A DNA stretch of 64,000 bases from Antennarius striatus (GCF_040054535.1 NC_090784.1:6248501-6312500); one strand, 5' to 3'; numbered from the stretch's first letter, positions 1 to 14,300 are shown. Notes: generated by a model not told the origin, from the sequence alone. Translations and numbers: made by a program.

Positions 1-3000
1 ACAGCAGCGCCACACAAATATTTCATTGTAAATCCTATTATAAATTAGAACGATGATACAAATCTAACTTTTCATTTGACCTGGTGAGCTTGGAGATGTA
101 CAAGAATGCAGCAACTTTACACCCATTAAGCAGAGGATTCTCACATCCATGAGAGTGTGCATGTCTGTGCTTGTGTGTGTGTGCGTGAGTGCATGCTTGC
201 ATGCATGTGTATGTGTATGTGCGTGTGTGTCTGTGTGTGAGAATCCATGCTCACATAATAATGATGAATATGTGTCTGCCATGTCCTCAGACTCCCCAAG
301 CAGAGGAAGGGACCCTCAGACAGAATACACAACAGGGACGGACGCAGCTTATTCCCAGACAATGTCAATAGCTCAAGGGTAAAATCATTTGTCACCGCAG
401 CAAAATCCCTCTAAATGTATACATTTATTATTGTCGCACTTTAATTGATCGCAGGGCACCCAGAGAAATACCAAGGGTGTGTAATACTCGCCTATCTCAT
501 TTACAAATCACACTTCGTAAAGCTTCAAGGACACGTGGGGCTCCTCTAACAGAAGAAAGGAAGGAATATCTGTTTCTTGCCTTCAATATTGTCAAGTTAC
601 ACATTAATCTGGCTGTCCCATGTTAAGCACAGCGATGCATTACAGAGCGCAAGGATGCATGTCAGATAAGAAATAAATGATGTGGCAGCGTAGGAGATTT
701 TGCACAGTACATGGTTATATTATATGTGCTTATTAAACAGGCACTCAATATTAGGCCTAACTTTTACTATATTAAAATAAAATATGACAGTTCTTATGCA
801 AATTATGTAAAAAAAAAAAATTGCACAAGCATTTTCAGTGGCTTTGATTGCATCACTGTCACATTTGCTTTGCATCTGATCAATGATCACCGGTACAAAT
901 ATCAGTTTTCCACTAAATTAAAATCTTGTGTTGCACTTCAATTATTTATAAGATAATAAATTACTTGTATGTTCCTTGTGCATTTGGCTAAAGTGAAGAA
1001 AATTCCTTCTGAAAAACAAAAAATATGCAATAAAGACTTGTGGAACTAGAGCTTTATGTCTGGGTTCTTCCAGTCCACAAAGCCCACATGTCACATCCTT
1101 ACATGAATCACAAAGTTTACACCGTACAGCCTAAAAACAAAGAGAGAGAGAAGGTTTCAGGCATGAAGAGTTGCAGAGTCACCTCAAACAAGCCCAGATT
1201 TAGGCCCTTGCAGCATCACATCCTTCTCCAGCACCATAACGTCTGAAATTAGGGAGCATGTTGGTACTGGAACGCCACGACATGGTAAGTGACTTCTTGT
1301 CAAATGATCTTAAATATTACTTTTACTCAACACTGAGCAACAATATAATAGAAACACAATGGCAAGCACATGCTTTCTTACGCATAAACACTCTTCACCA
1401 TTTATACACAAATAATAAAAGTGTCAATTCCTACTGAGCCATTAACGGGCTGAATTTAGTGCTGGCGACAAATTACTCCAAGACGGCAAGTCATATCATT
1501 GATATGTCCAACAAATAGTAACCTGAGCATAAATAATTATATTCAGCCTAAGCCATGTCACTTATAAACTATAATAAGTAACATTAATGTCACCATAACT
1601 AATCGCTTGGTGTGTTGTCAACTTTCATCCTTGGTTCTTGCGATCATCAACATGGCCTGCACAAGGGCCCCTTTGTAAGAGGCTTCCATCAATCCACAAA
1701 TGCTTTAGGGGTTAACTGCTCTAATTTTATATTAGCAGACAACTGCAGTGTTACTATATCTGTCCACAGAGGAAGCTATCAATTGTGAAAAGCATACACA
1801 CAAATATTCAGTCTATACTCACTGGGACCACCCAGGTACAAAATGTAATTACGTCAACATCTTGGGGTTACATCAACATTCTCGACTGTCAGCAATACAT
1901 CACCTCTCTTAATAAAGTCTGAGCTGCATATGCTAACCTCCAGAAAAGGACATCATCTATTTTCTGCATGACCTGATTTATGATGACTTGTCCATCCACA
2001 AGCTCCACATCTAATCCGTCTATGCGTTTCCTTTCTCGCCTTCCAAGAAATTATTGTCATATCAAAATGTTGCCGCAATTATCTCTCCCATTTGGCTGCA
2101 GTAGTAATATCTATAAAACACGGATGTGCCTGACATGCAGCGTGTATGTCGACATCTGTTCACGAGTCACGCAGCTTCCCCTCCAATATTCACATCCTAT
2201 TGTGATCATTTTCAATTGATTCTTTATGAGTCATTTCGAAGCTAATGGCTTGTGAGCACCACAGTGAAGGGGGGACCTTTGGGAGAAGGTACCCAGACTG
2301 ACAGAGTGATCAGAGTCGTACAGGCGTCGAGACCAAGGGAGCGAAGACGGAATAAAATGATCAACAATCTGCTGAAATTGGTGCATAAAATAGCACAATC
2401 ACACAGCTCTCATCCATGATTATATTCTAAACTGCCAATTATGTTGCATCAGAAAACTACAGCGAGAGGCTGACACTCTACAATAAAGCAAATAATTTCC
2501 AGTTGGAGGAACAGAACAATGTTAATATGGGGGGTGGAAGATGGGGTGAGGAGGATCTCAGTTAAAGGAAGTAGCTAATAAGGTTTAATGGTGCGTGTCA
2601 GGAAGCCACAATATGCAGGGGAAACACAGCTGGCTTCATTTTGTAAACTATTTGATATACACATCTATCCTGCTTACTATTATCAGCTGCTCACAGGACA
2701 CTGGGGACAGTTTAGCAGCTCCAATCAGGGAAGTTTTCACCAGACTCTTCAATTGTCAAAGAAAGGCATTAATATAATTCAGTTATAGTAGAACAGTGAG
2801 GATTAACCTATTACATCTTTAGAAGTAATGTCCAGGTCTTCATCACCCTCAGAATCAATGGTGTGTTTTGGATTGTGACTTATTTCCACACTGAAGCTGT
2901 AATACACTTCATATGAGACCAAAACATTTTAATAGTAGGTATCTTTAATAGGTAACATCTCTTAACTGCAATTACGGCTGAGCTGAAATTACAATTATTT

Positions 3001-3036
3001 TATGCCTTGATAGCATTATGTAGTGATTGTTCTGTG
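1..3036. other. Gene-free desert
   Basis: AT-rich sequence without a credible exon. Apart from the TG-rich tract near the left end I see only short homopolymer runs. Confidence 0.7.
148..240. repeat. Imperfect (TG)n tract
   Basis: GTGT-rich sequence interrupted by GCATGC words. Open frames here are repeat artefacts. Confidence 0.85.
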
Positions 3037-3372
3037 TGTGGGCAGCACTGTGTCCTCACAACAAGAAGGCTCTGGGATTTCTGTGCAAAGTTTGTATGTC
3101 CTCCCCATGCGTGTGTGTGTGTGTGGGTTCTCTTGTGTTCTCCAGCTTCCTTCCACTTCCAGAAACATCCAACTTAAGTGAATCGGACACACCAAGTAGT
3201 TTGTAGGTGTGTGTGTATGTGCGTGAGTGGTTGTTTGTCTATGCGTGGGTCCGCAATGAGCTGGCGTCTTATCCGGGGTGTCTCCTGCCTCTCCCCTGTA
3301 GCCAGCTTGGATAGGCTTCAGCAGACCTGAGACCTGCTAGGTGGATAAGCAACTGTAGAGAAGGGAATTATG
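3037..3372 (+). mobile_element. Degraded tRNA-derived SINE, plus-strand copy
   Basis: The sequence follows the layout of a SINE family common in percomorph fish. A tRNA-like head (GGCAGCACTGTGTCCTCACA) is followed by the AGTTTGTATGTCCTCCCC block and a TCCTTCCACTTCC block. It ends with GAGCTGGCGTCTTATCCGGG and a GATAGGCTTCAGC block near the 3' end. Many substitutions and an internal (GT)n expansion suggest an old insertion. The family assignment is from pattern recognition only. Confidence 0.65.
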
Positions 3373-3595
3373 ATCGTCTTGTCTACAAGAAAAAGAATGG
3401 GAAATGGAGAAATGTTCTGTGTGTGCTTACTTTTATTTTTATCACATAGTTATTATCAAAATGTAGTGTTTTTATTTAATATCTGTGTAAACATGCGATA
3501 AAATTTGTTTCAGAACAGTTTTTTAAGCAATTGCTAAGTCTGATATGGGATGCGAACATGCTCTTGGAGTATAGTATTTAGATTACTGGCCCTAT

Positions 3596-3881
3596 TACAG
3601 CAGGTGTGAGGCAGGGTACACTCCAGGCGCGACACCAGTGCACCTCGGAGCCACAAGTAGACCGACACGCACACAGGCAAAACACACACACACACTCACA
3701 CCTACGGACAATTCGGAAAGCTCAATTCACCTGAAGTGCATGTTTTTGGAGGTGGAAGGAAGGTGGTAAACCTGGGGAAAACCCACGCAGACACGGGGAG
3801 AACATCCAAACTCCGCACAGAGTGGGACTCGAACCGGGAACCACTGTGCTGTGCGGCAACAGCGCTACCCACTGCACCACC
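3596..3881 (-). mobile_element. tRNA-derived SINE, minus-strand copy of the same family
   Basis: Read on the minus strand it begins with a box A-like TGGTGCAGTGG and continues TAGCGCTGTTGCC. It has a box B-like GGTTCGAGTCCC at 3835-3824, followed by GGAGTTTGGATGTTCTCCCC and GTCTGCGTGGGTTTTCCCC. The promoter boxes are much better preserved than in the nearby plus-strand copy, so this is probably the younger of the two insertions. Confidence 0.75.
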
Positions 3882-6800
3882 ATATCATATTCATAATTAA
3901 AATAAATCCAATATAATAGTGTGTAAGAGTCTCCGATGACTGACTGATGATGAATAATATCAACAAAATGTCCAGTAGAAGTCAGGGTTAATGTTACTGA
4001 GCTCGGCTGATCTTCTTTGCTCCTAAGTATTGAATGTTATTAGCAGATTAAAAAGAAGATAAAACAAACAAAAAATAATTGAATAATAATTTGAAAAATC
4101 CCACTGCTCACTTTGTTTTTGACTTCATGAAGACAGTCAGTTACAGCAGATGGGGGCGTGAGGCAGACCCAAAACAGTTTGCAAGATATCTTTAATTTTG
4201 TGAAATTAAAAAAAAAGTGTAATTGCTGCAGCTTCATTTGTTAAACAAAAAGATCTTATTTCAGTTTGACTCCAAGAAAAACACAAAACATTACTGTTTG
4301 GAATTCTGTAAAGACTTCCATGAATCCCAGGAGAGGCTATCATACAAGTTATAGAAATGAAATGCTGGCGCACACGATTATCTTGATTGTTGTAGGTTTC
4401 AGTCGACTCAAATATTAACATGAACATTTTAGCTAAACACAAAATAATGAGAAAAAGATGATGATTAATCAAGAACATTTGAAAAACAATTCATCAAGAC
4501 CTCTCAAATGAAAACAATTGTGCCTCCTCTTGCTAAATGAACAAGAAAAATGTTTTGTAAAATGTAGCACATAATCAAATGAAAACACACAGAACCTTTT
4601 TTTAAAGACCAAATAAAAGTCTATGCATGTGTTTACAACATAAAAACCAAATTGCTTTGCCTTCAACCCTCTGAACCTTTGTGTTTTCAGTAGTTGAGTT
4701 TTTAACTTCCTCACAAGGGTCAAATAATTGTCGGTGTCACCAGCAGATTTAGAGTCGGAAGCAGTGGAGGATAAACCACTAGAGGGGACATGGCTATATT
4801 CTCTGGCTGGTAGAATTTACACTGTACTGCAGTGAGAATAAGACCATCATTAAATCATTATGATTGCAACCGTGCACTCCTGAGGTTTTCCTTTTTCATG
4901 TCCTCCTTTATGTCATTTTTTTTTTTTTTTAACCTACCGGAGCGTGTGAAAAGAATATTTTGAACTTAAAAAATTGGATGTTGTCTAAGAACCCACTTGC
5001 ATTTGATGGCTGTAATTTAAACTATTATGTTCTTGTGGTTTCCTGGTGCTATTATAAATATTTGAGGGGAAGTATTTATCAGTGAGATACTGTATATCAG
5101 CACAGATGGATTTCCTGTGCAAGTAAAGGTCAGTGGTTTAGATGGATAAACAAGTGAGTGAGTAACCCTCTGTGTCTAGACCTGAAAATAATAATATAGT
5201 CATAATAAAATAGAATAGTGACTGAATGTGGCAAAGTTTGTGTGGCAATGGATATAAGTATGGCTGTTGAGAACTCTAATATTCTTTTCACCTGTCTGTT
5301 GCAAAAAGAAATATCATTTTATTATTAATCCCTTGTGCATTGTATTAAGTCTCTCTCTCTCTCTCTCTTTCTTCAGAAAACGCACAGTGCTGTTGAAAAT
5401 GCTCTTTATGTGAATCGCTTGGATTTTGTGTCAACGTGATTGCTTTGTGATTTGACTTTTATGAATAAATGTGATGTTAAAAGCCAAATCACATCAAATC
5501 TCTCTCTCTCTCCGTGTCTCTCTTTCTCTCTGCTGCCAGCTCTCTCCCCCACCAGCTCCGAGGCGTCCTAAACAAGTGTTGGGGTGCCGCAGTTTCACAC
5601 TAGTAACGCCAAGTGTTTATTGCACTGCGCAAAGTGCAGGTGACAGTAATTGTCAGCAGATGACAGTGGCAGTCCCCAATGTGGACCAGATGGCGATACA
5701 AGGCGTTATGCATGTACAGCTGCGGGGGGTGGGGAGGGAGGAGGGCAGAAGAGACCAAGATGAAGCTGGGGGAATGAGAAAGTAAAGACACATCAGGGAC
5801 AAAGTGTGCTCCCTGTGCAGCAGTTTTAAAAAAAAAACAAAAAAACAAAAACACAAACGCCTCATTTTGAAACCAGAAGACTTCAAAAGAAAGAGGAAGT
5901 ACAGGTGATGTTTGGAGCGGTGTGTCACGGATCACACTGGCAGCTCTCAGAGAGTTTGGTGTTGTAAAATTGCCCAAGCGAGGATGTGGAACCTGCATGC
6001 CACGTTAGTTCTCAAAGCCTGTGCACACAGTGTGTAAACACTATTCTGAGGGAAATGCTTACATGCAATCACACATGTAAAGCACAGCAGTGACAGTCAC
6101 AACCACTCAAGCAGACCAAAACCACGCCAAGTGGCAATCACTGTTTGAAGTCAACTGGGGGGTGTAAGGCGGTGTAAGGAACATTAACAGTTGCTGCTGC
6201 CATGCTGAAGTCACAGACAGCAGGAAACGGTTTGGCTTTGCTTTCTGTTTAGAGTTTGTGTGTTTACCTTGAGCTCTCCACGGCTTTTCCAAATTTCCAT
6301 TAATATGAACTAAAATTGTCCTTTTAATTAAAAAGCAACCTGTCCCGGTGTTTCACTGAAAATATATATGCAGCAACACACCAAAATCATCAATCAACTA
6401 GTCAACCCTTACCAATGAACAGTGATTAAAAAAATATGAATCCCTGGTTATGTCACAGGTCAAAATAAATGTGCACCATACACCCTTAAAGCTGAATATA
6501 AATGTCTGCCATTGCTGTGTATGGAACTATACACCAAGTAAAAAATGCGATACCGTGACTCTTATTTCCATTGGATTAGGTGTCTCGTGAAATGCCACTT
6601 GAAAAGCCGCATTAGTTCATTGCCTTTTGCTTAATTAACATCCAGCCCTGACCTTTCCAATGGAGAGGGACAACTTTATCTTGAAAGTCAAGGTTACGAA
6701 ACTATGTATCAAGGCAGATTGATTACTGATCACTAGACTGAAGAAGAGTGGCTTGGGATCCAACTCCAGTCACCAGCGAGGATCAACAGTGAAGCAGGAA

Positions 6801-8306
6801 ACTGATGAGGGAGACTTAAGATGATAAACAAGCATTTTTTGGAGTCGCATGCGAAACATTAGAATTCCATTTTCAACATTTCACTAGTATTATCAGTAAA
6901 GATGAAATTAAGGTACAGTTTAATGTACTTAACAAATCTATTTCTATGAAATATGAAAGCATAAAATATTAGTGGATCAGTTTTATACATGCATACCAAA
7001 ACATGCATGCACGTGTTAGTCTAGCAGACAGGACCTGTACTTCTCTGGCATAGTCCCTGCTCAACCATTGTGATGCAGAATAGCACACATAAGACCTAAC
7101 GAACATTTAGTATTGTCTATTATGAGATTGTATGACCACCTCCATGCTGATCAGAACAGAACAGCTTGGAGCTTTAATGTGGTGAAGATGTGTTGGGGCA
7201 GTCCACAGAAGTCTAGCTAAAGATCAATGTGTTTTTTACACATGCATACAGATCAGTGATGTACAGTGAGATTCATGGCTGATTCCATCATTTACAAACA
7301 TGAACCTACAGCGATGCGTATTCACCATTTAACTAGCAAATTTGAGTGGTTAATTTTTAAAGTCTCATAGCAGAATTATTTACATGTAAAAACTGTAACA
7401 CAGAAATAAGCAGATGATTTAGAAAAACATTGTTATGTTGTTACCTTCATGTTTGTTTATATGTTATGTTTTCTTATAAATTAAGTCCATGCGCTGCTCC
7501 TTCTGGACAAAATTATCGAAAAAATTAGAGTTGAGATATGTACTGTAATCTTCATTTTTATAGTAAGGAGAGGCACAAAACACAAAAGAATGGCTGCACT
7601 TGACTTTCTGATTGGAGCTTGTCACTTATTCTGCAGCCGAGGAGTCCCAAGGGGGATCCCTGTGTTCACCAGCGCCCCCTACCATGAGGCAGGACAACTG
7701 CATGCCTCACTTAGTGCCTCTTCCAAGCCGTTTTAGGATCATTAAACTCAAGAAAGATGTTACACACACACACAGTTGTTGACAAAAAACACTGTAGATT
7801 ATATACAGTACCTCAGCTAAATTATGGAAATTTAGTTCAAATGGCAAATGTGTGTGACTGTTTTAATACAGACATATACTGTAGAGAGATAGCATTACGG
7901 TCTCACTGTATAGCTACCAGCACAGCTAGACGAGTCATTGCGCAATCCATAGTGAGGCTCGGCTGGCTGGTGCCTCACTGCAGGTCTCTTCTCAATATTT
8001 CAGCGGTAAATGTGAAAATTATCTTATATTAGATTATCTTCTATTCCTACCCATTATTATGTTATAAATGTGTTATAAAATACATGATGTGAATGGGTGT
8101 CTGAAAATGTGTTGGATTCGGAGATTTGGAGGATTTGTGTTTGAACAGCTTGACCCATTCTTGCAAATGTATTTTTATGGCTGATGCACTGGTTCTTAAC
8201 CATTTATTTTTAGGTCTTATTGGAGGTAAAATATTGTTTGAGACACACACATACATGCATGTCTTTTAAAAGTAGTTTTTTATGGCAATATGTGGCTATT
8301 TCTATA
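3882..8306. other. Gene-free desert
   Basis: AT-rich, with short (TC)n tracts near 5350 and 5500. Open frames here are short and lack codon-like composition. The stretch 6600-6740 is unique and could be regulatory. Confidence 0.65.
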
Positions 8307-8695
8307 ATTACATCCTGCTTCAAAGTGGTGATGTGTTGTAATTGTCAGTGTTTGTGTGTTCGACCGTTCGTTCGTCAGTTAGTATGTTCACAAAATATCT
8401 TCGAAACCGTTGCAGATAGAAAGCACATTACTCAGGCAGCAAAGGGGCTGAAAATGGGATGACCATGACCTTGAGAAAAGTAGCTCAAGGTCAAACTTCA
8501 ACTGTTGTACACTCAAGGAACTGGATAAGATAGAAAGACAAGGGAGAAGGCCAGTGTGAGCAAGACCATAGATCAGAGCTAGTGCTTTGATCAATGACAG
8601 TAGGTCAGAGCACTAGCTTTGATCTTTGACCTTTGACCAGGGTAAAACTTTGAATTCAGGGGTGTTGCGGGATGTTGCAGTCCATGACTGCCTTG
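8307..8695 (+). mobile_element. Dispersed repeat, copy 1 (unclassified, possibly a non-autonomous DNA element)
   Basis: About 390 bp that recurs in the same orientation at 29803-30190. Shared blocks include CTTCAAAGTGGTGATGT, AACCGTTGCAGATAGAAAG, CCTTGAGAAAAGTAG, AACTGGATAAGATAGA and TGACTGCCTTG. The ends carry short inverted matches (ACATCCYGC at the left, GCGGGATGT at the right). No coding capacity is seen. The family is not identified. Confidence 0.8.
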
Positions 8696-8901
8696 TTTTG
8701 ATTGACGTTGCTAATCAAGCTCTAATTCTGCTTACAGCTGTAAAAGGGCTTTCAAACCGTCAATCAACTTCAGTCCGTTAATATATTACGTCTGTATGTC
8801 ATGTGACTTGTCTCTTGTTGTGTCCTGCTCTGCCTCGTCATATTAAAAATGCCTCTCAACGTTTACACTCCTCCTGTCTCTATGACCTGGAATTACCCCT
8901 T

Positions 8902-8919
8902 ACACACACACACATACAC

Positions 8920-8964
<45 letters not shown>

Positions 8965-8970
8965 CACACA
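8902..8970. repeat. (CA)n microsatellite
   Basis: CA repeat with single interruptions (CATA, CGCA, CGGA). Confidence 0.95.
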
Positions 8971-9984
8971 ATACACACAGGGATATATGAAGCATGTTAT
9001 GTCTTCATCATCCGTACAAGTCGCTTTTAAAGTGGGAGTCTGATCCCCATTCATTACGTCAAAGTGTGGAAAAGACGTTTCTATTACCGGACCAGATGTC
9101 CAAATCAGCCGTGTTGTTTCAGCGCTTACTGTGCCCTGCCTCCCCTGTCCCATCGTTTATTTACGTAGGGGAGCTCTGGCGGCTGGGGGGAGTCCTGGCT
9201 AATTGTGAACAGCTGTAATATCACAGGGCCATCATTAAGAGGGCAATGGCTTTGCACACAGATCATAATCCAGCCTGAAATGGAATAGTGGCAACGTCCG
9301 CCAACCGCTACTGAATTACCAGATTGTTAGTGTGGCCTAATTTTTACACTGTGTTTTTGAAAGGCTAAACCACTCAACATGATTAGCACCCACAACAGTG
9401 TGATATTTCTCCAGAGAGGTGGTCGTGGGCAGTGGGGGGGGAGGCCCAAATTACAGTTTCAGAGGAAAGGTCAGAAGAAGTAGGGACTATTTATAATCAC
9501 ATTTTTATTTAGTCTCCAAAAAATGGTTGAAATCTGAACACTAATTGAAGGCAGAATTATTTCTTTGCTGCTTTGTTGTTCAAATTCAAGTGATAATACA
9601 TTAAAACTGACCCAATAAACCAATAATCAATTGATTATCTCAGTACACAAAAGACAGAGAACTCAAGAAATCCAGGTTGGCGAGGAAAAAGACGACACCA
9701 GAATAACCTGAAAATCCTCACCTTGGTTCACTTGCTTAAATTCCAGCTGGGATTCTGTTTATAGAATAAACCTGCAAATAGAATGATGAAGTATAGACAA
9801 ATATTTTCACAATAACTTTCAATTCATTTACGAATGCTGTTTACACAAGAATTGGCAAAGTGCTTTGGGTGCCCTTTTGTCATATCTCCTTGTTGATGTT
9901 TGAATTTGTCAGGGCATGTCAGGACTCCAAAATGTTTTCATAATCTGGTTTTATTATAAGCAACGACGGCCAATGTTGAAAACT

Positions 9985-10680
9985 GAAGTCACAAAGACAA
10001 CAACGTGACCACCGTGGCCATCCGCTCAGCAGATCGCAGCAAAGTGGACCACACACAGTGCTTCAGTAAAGCTCTGCATAAAGGAGATATTAGAATACAA
10101 GCAAACCGCAAACAAGCCCTTTCCAGCCACTCAACATGCTTTTTGAGCGTGTTTCGTTTTTCATAAACAACGGCGTCATCGCAATAGTGTGATTGCAAAT
10201 GCTTCGTTTGAATATAGGCTTTTTGGAATCGCATGTAGACAAATACAAACTTTGTTTTGCAGAACTTCGGGATTTTCACATCCTGTATTTCAAAGTTTGT
10301 TTTCTGAATGCCGTCTCTGTTTGTGTGAGAGGGACGAAAAGGGTAAAGAGATATAAAGGTTTCAATTTCATATAAATATTTAAATCCTATTTGAAAACGT
10401 TTTGTATGGGATGAATAATGTAACAGCTCTATTATGGTGCTTGGATGCTTTAAGGAGGATTTCATTTCTGGTCTTAATTCATCTTCATAATTTGCACACT
10501 GGAAAAATAACCCTGGAGTCAGGTTTGCATGGAGGAATCACCTCACTTTTCACTCACACTATCTGCCTCTTGTCTGTTTATGCCGAAGGTTTATGCAGCC
10601 AGACAAACAGGGTTATTTTAAGAGGGCCCTTCTCCATTTTCATGCAAGAGCATATGTAGATTATCATCTCTATCAGTGTC
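9985..10680. promoter_or_regulatory. Candidate conserved non-coding element
   Basis: This is non-repetitive, compositionally balanced sequence in the gene desert 3' of sall3. It contains a 158-codon minus-strand open frame (10465-9989) and shorter plus-strand frames, but no recognisable protein and no convincing splice context. I read it as a regulatory candidate rather than a gene. Confidence 0.25.
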
Positions 10681-11291
10681 CTGATCTCAAAGCAGCCCCT
10701 CATTACCAGAGCTTAGCTGAGAAGACGCAGCATCAATATTAGATGACAGAGATGAGAGGAGGTGGAGGACCACTCATAAGGTCAAAGGTCCTCGTCATCG
10801 TCGTGGCGCCACATTCACAGGCATAGCGAGAGATACGTTTGACAGTCATGACCTGTACAATCATAAAACAGGTGTCATATGCAGTAATCATGTGTAGCAT
10901 TCTAAAACACAGGTATGTGGGTTCTTTTCCTCTACAGAATATCTGTGAATCAACCTGTAATTGCTTTTTTCCAATCCTTGGTGTAACAACAAAATAAGTT
11001 ATAACTGACTGAACACAATAATTATATTATCAGCTACTGTGACTTTCTTTGCTCAACTGCTGTTTTTCTGTAGTGTAACATACCGACCTACAGTATAATC
11101 TCTGCTACATATTGTTCTGTGGAACTTAATGTACAGATTTCCTTCAGAACGGCTTTGGGATGAACCTGGCCTTCTTCTCAGACTGCTTTCGTCAGAGCAG
11201 TTCTGTCTGTGGACTCAGAAAGTGCTCCTGCTAGGTTCTCCAGAGGCAGATCAAGGTCAAGCCAGGAGCAGCTGCAGCAGCAGCAGGACCA

Positions 11292-11293
<2 letters not shown>

Positions 11294-11328
<35 letters not shown>

Positions 11329-11369
11329 CGTGTCTGTGTGTGTGTGTGTGTGTGTGTATGTGTGTGTGC
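11294..11369. repeat. (TG)n microsatellite
   Basis: TG repeat interrupted by GGGCGTGTC and TATG. Confidence 0.95.
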
Positions 11370-14300
11370 TAGGTCTGAAGGAGGTAGACGACGAGAGGGG
11401 CTCCTCGGGACCCTGACGGCTCCGGTTGCCTGAGCCACGACCGCCGGGGTGGAGGAGGCTAGCCACAGATCGATGGCCACGGAGCTGGATCCCAGCGATA
11501 GGGGTGTGATTAGATGCAGCGTGCTGGGACTGAATGACATAAGCCCAGACGTCTAAGTGTCCCATTAGAAAGACAGCCGCCCATGTTCGGGCACCTCACC
11601 CCCACCCCCACCCCCCCACTCACTGATGATGGCGTCATATGGAAAGCGGCTCAGGTATTCCCTTCAGTTGTGTTAGGACGAGCTGCTGACCGTGGGAGAG
11701 CTACAACTTTCTTCATGTGGCCCTTTTCATTCTCCACATGAAACCTTCATAAACCGTCATAAATCAATCAATCAAGGAGCAACTCAGCTCGCATGAGTGT
11801 GTGAGTGAGTGTGTGTGTGTGAGTGTGTGTGTGTGTTTACTTAAATGTAAACCTATGTATGCGTTTGCATATGTTTACAGCCAAGCAGATCAGGAGACAC
11901 CCAGGCCACGTTTGTGTTTTCTCCACATCCAACTCACAGGATGGTGAGATTGTTGCTGACGATTCCTAAACACACAAGAAATAATGACAAAACAGCGAGG
12001 CCACACACGAGGTTGCTGTGACACACTACCTCCTTGGCCCAAACGTAGACACAGAGCCAAGTGCAACACAACTCTGATGAAGAAACGGCACAAATGCTTT
12101 GCTGCCATTCCACCCTCTGCAGATGAGCATATTTACATATTATCAGGCCTAGGAAGTCGTGCCCACATCATCTGTCAAAGGCTCTTGATCTTCAGGATCA
12201 CAGCGTTCACGACAATATTTTCCCAAGATCCCAAGGTGGGGGTTTCTAACTTTCAATATAATCTGTAAAAAAATGTTTTAAAAAAACAATGGAAACAACA
12301 CTAGAAATAAAAGATCTTAAGTAATGAATGGATCAAAATTAATCCAACCAATGCTGCTGAAATAATAATAATTTGTGATCAGATCAGACCTATTGAGGAG
12401 GTTGAGCTGAATGTGTCACATTTAATCAATTAATAAAAATAAAAAAAATACTGTTTTCTATCAAATTCCCCTTTATTGTCATCATGGATGTATTTTTTGA
12501 TTGGACATTCAAATTGCTGAACACAAGGTGTTACCGGACTGCATCAACCAGTTATTGGGCCACCAAGGTACAAATACTATATGCTGCAGGGGACACTATT
12601 AATCCTCTACTGACCGCACTGGGCGTCATATCACATTCAAATTCTCATTAAATACAGTGCAGAACTGATCCGACTATCTGTGTGATACGTTCATTCCTAA
12701 ACTGTGTCAGTGTGTCGCTCTGATTTAACACGGATAGATATAGAAAAAAAAATCCTCTGAGAACAACAAGTAAGTTAATAAATATAAAATATTTAAAACT
12801 TTTTTCCAATGTATAGTAAGTACATATTGTTTAAGAGAATATTGTTTTGTGTAGCTTGAGGCTATTGCTTAGCTGTGTTTATTATGGACTGGCACAGGTT
12901 CAGTTTCCAGCAAATATACACATTCATTCAATGAGAATTATTCATAGAAAGGTGAAATTGCCATAACATGAAGTTGTACATTTTGTAGGAAGAGTTCTTC
13001 TGGTTAGTTTTATTAATGTATTTCACGTCAGCCTGACAGAAATTTTAATATTTGAAGTATTCTTGCAAATTACTTTTAAAAACAATTCAAACCTCTGGAT
13101 GGCTGGGGTCCCAGCACTTGGTAACACAGGTTTGCTGGTCTTCCACTATAGTATTCATCATTGTAGTTGTCTTGTTGCAGCATATGTCTGCCTCCTTGAA
13201 CTTAATACTGCATGGTGCTGATGATTCATACAGTAACTGGTGACATTATAAGGGACAGTACACTAATCTTGAAACATGAGAATGTCAGTGAAAAACAATT
13301 CATGCATGCAGCCGCAGGCATATTTGATTCCTTTTGTCACCAGAGATGTGAGTTACACAAATGATGAAGAGAAGAATGAATCAGTAGAGGAAATACTGTC
13401 TCTCCTTCCCCGAGCCCTGCATGTGTCTAAAACAGACAGTCATTAACAAAGAACCTCCTCCTGACTCATCTCATAACAAAAGCAATAACTTGTGTGAAAA
13501 GTTTTATGAACTGCATTTAGAATATAAAAAATATATAAATGTGAAAAAAATAAAATAATTTTTGTGTCCTGCGCCATCAAGCAGCTCTACTGAAACATAT
13601 GCCTGGACAGTAATGTAGGACATCGGAGAGAACAAAGAGAAAATAAATATTGTCTGCATCTGAATTATGTAAATAATAAATATGCCACAGATCATGAACT
13701 CCAGACCTCTGAGCAACCGAAAACACCAACACAGCTCTGATCTTGAGAGCAGATGTCCAGGAAGTTCCTCTTTTAGTCTCTTGGAGGTCCATGGACGTCC
13801 ACAGAAATGAATCCTTTCTGGAAGGCGGCCATGGATACAGTAGGCCTGTGTTGACTGAACTTAAAGTGACATAGTCGCCTATTCAGATTGTATTCTTATT
13901 CTGATTATCTATTTAATCCATCTCTAGTGTGGTTTATAGTAAATATTTTTTTTAAAAAAGGTTTTAAGTTTTAATTACAATGGAGTTAACATAACTACAC
14001 ATTGGTAGTACAATATTTCATAGAGGTTATGAAAGTCATCAAAGACATATCTTCACATTTGTATGGCAGGAGTTTCTTATCATTATGTTTTTACACTACA
14101 AATAATACAGAAAAGGAAAATGAGTCTTTGGGACTCCCTTGTTTTTGTTGGCTCTTCTTCAATCAGAGGCAAGAGAAAAACAGACACAAAGAGAAAACAT
14201 TGGCTCGATCCTCTTCCCACTGCTCTGATGCATTCTCCCCCCCCTCTCACTCACTATAATGGCAATGCAATGATGTCAGCATGACAGGTGAGACTGAATG

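Noticed and set aside
3824..3881. tRNA gene suggested by box A and box B
   Set aside because: The boxes belong to the head of a SINE. No full cloverleaf can be drawn, and SINE body sequence follows directly.
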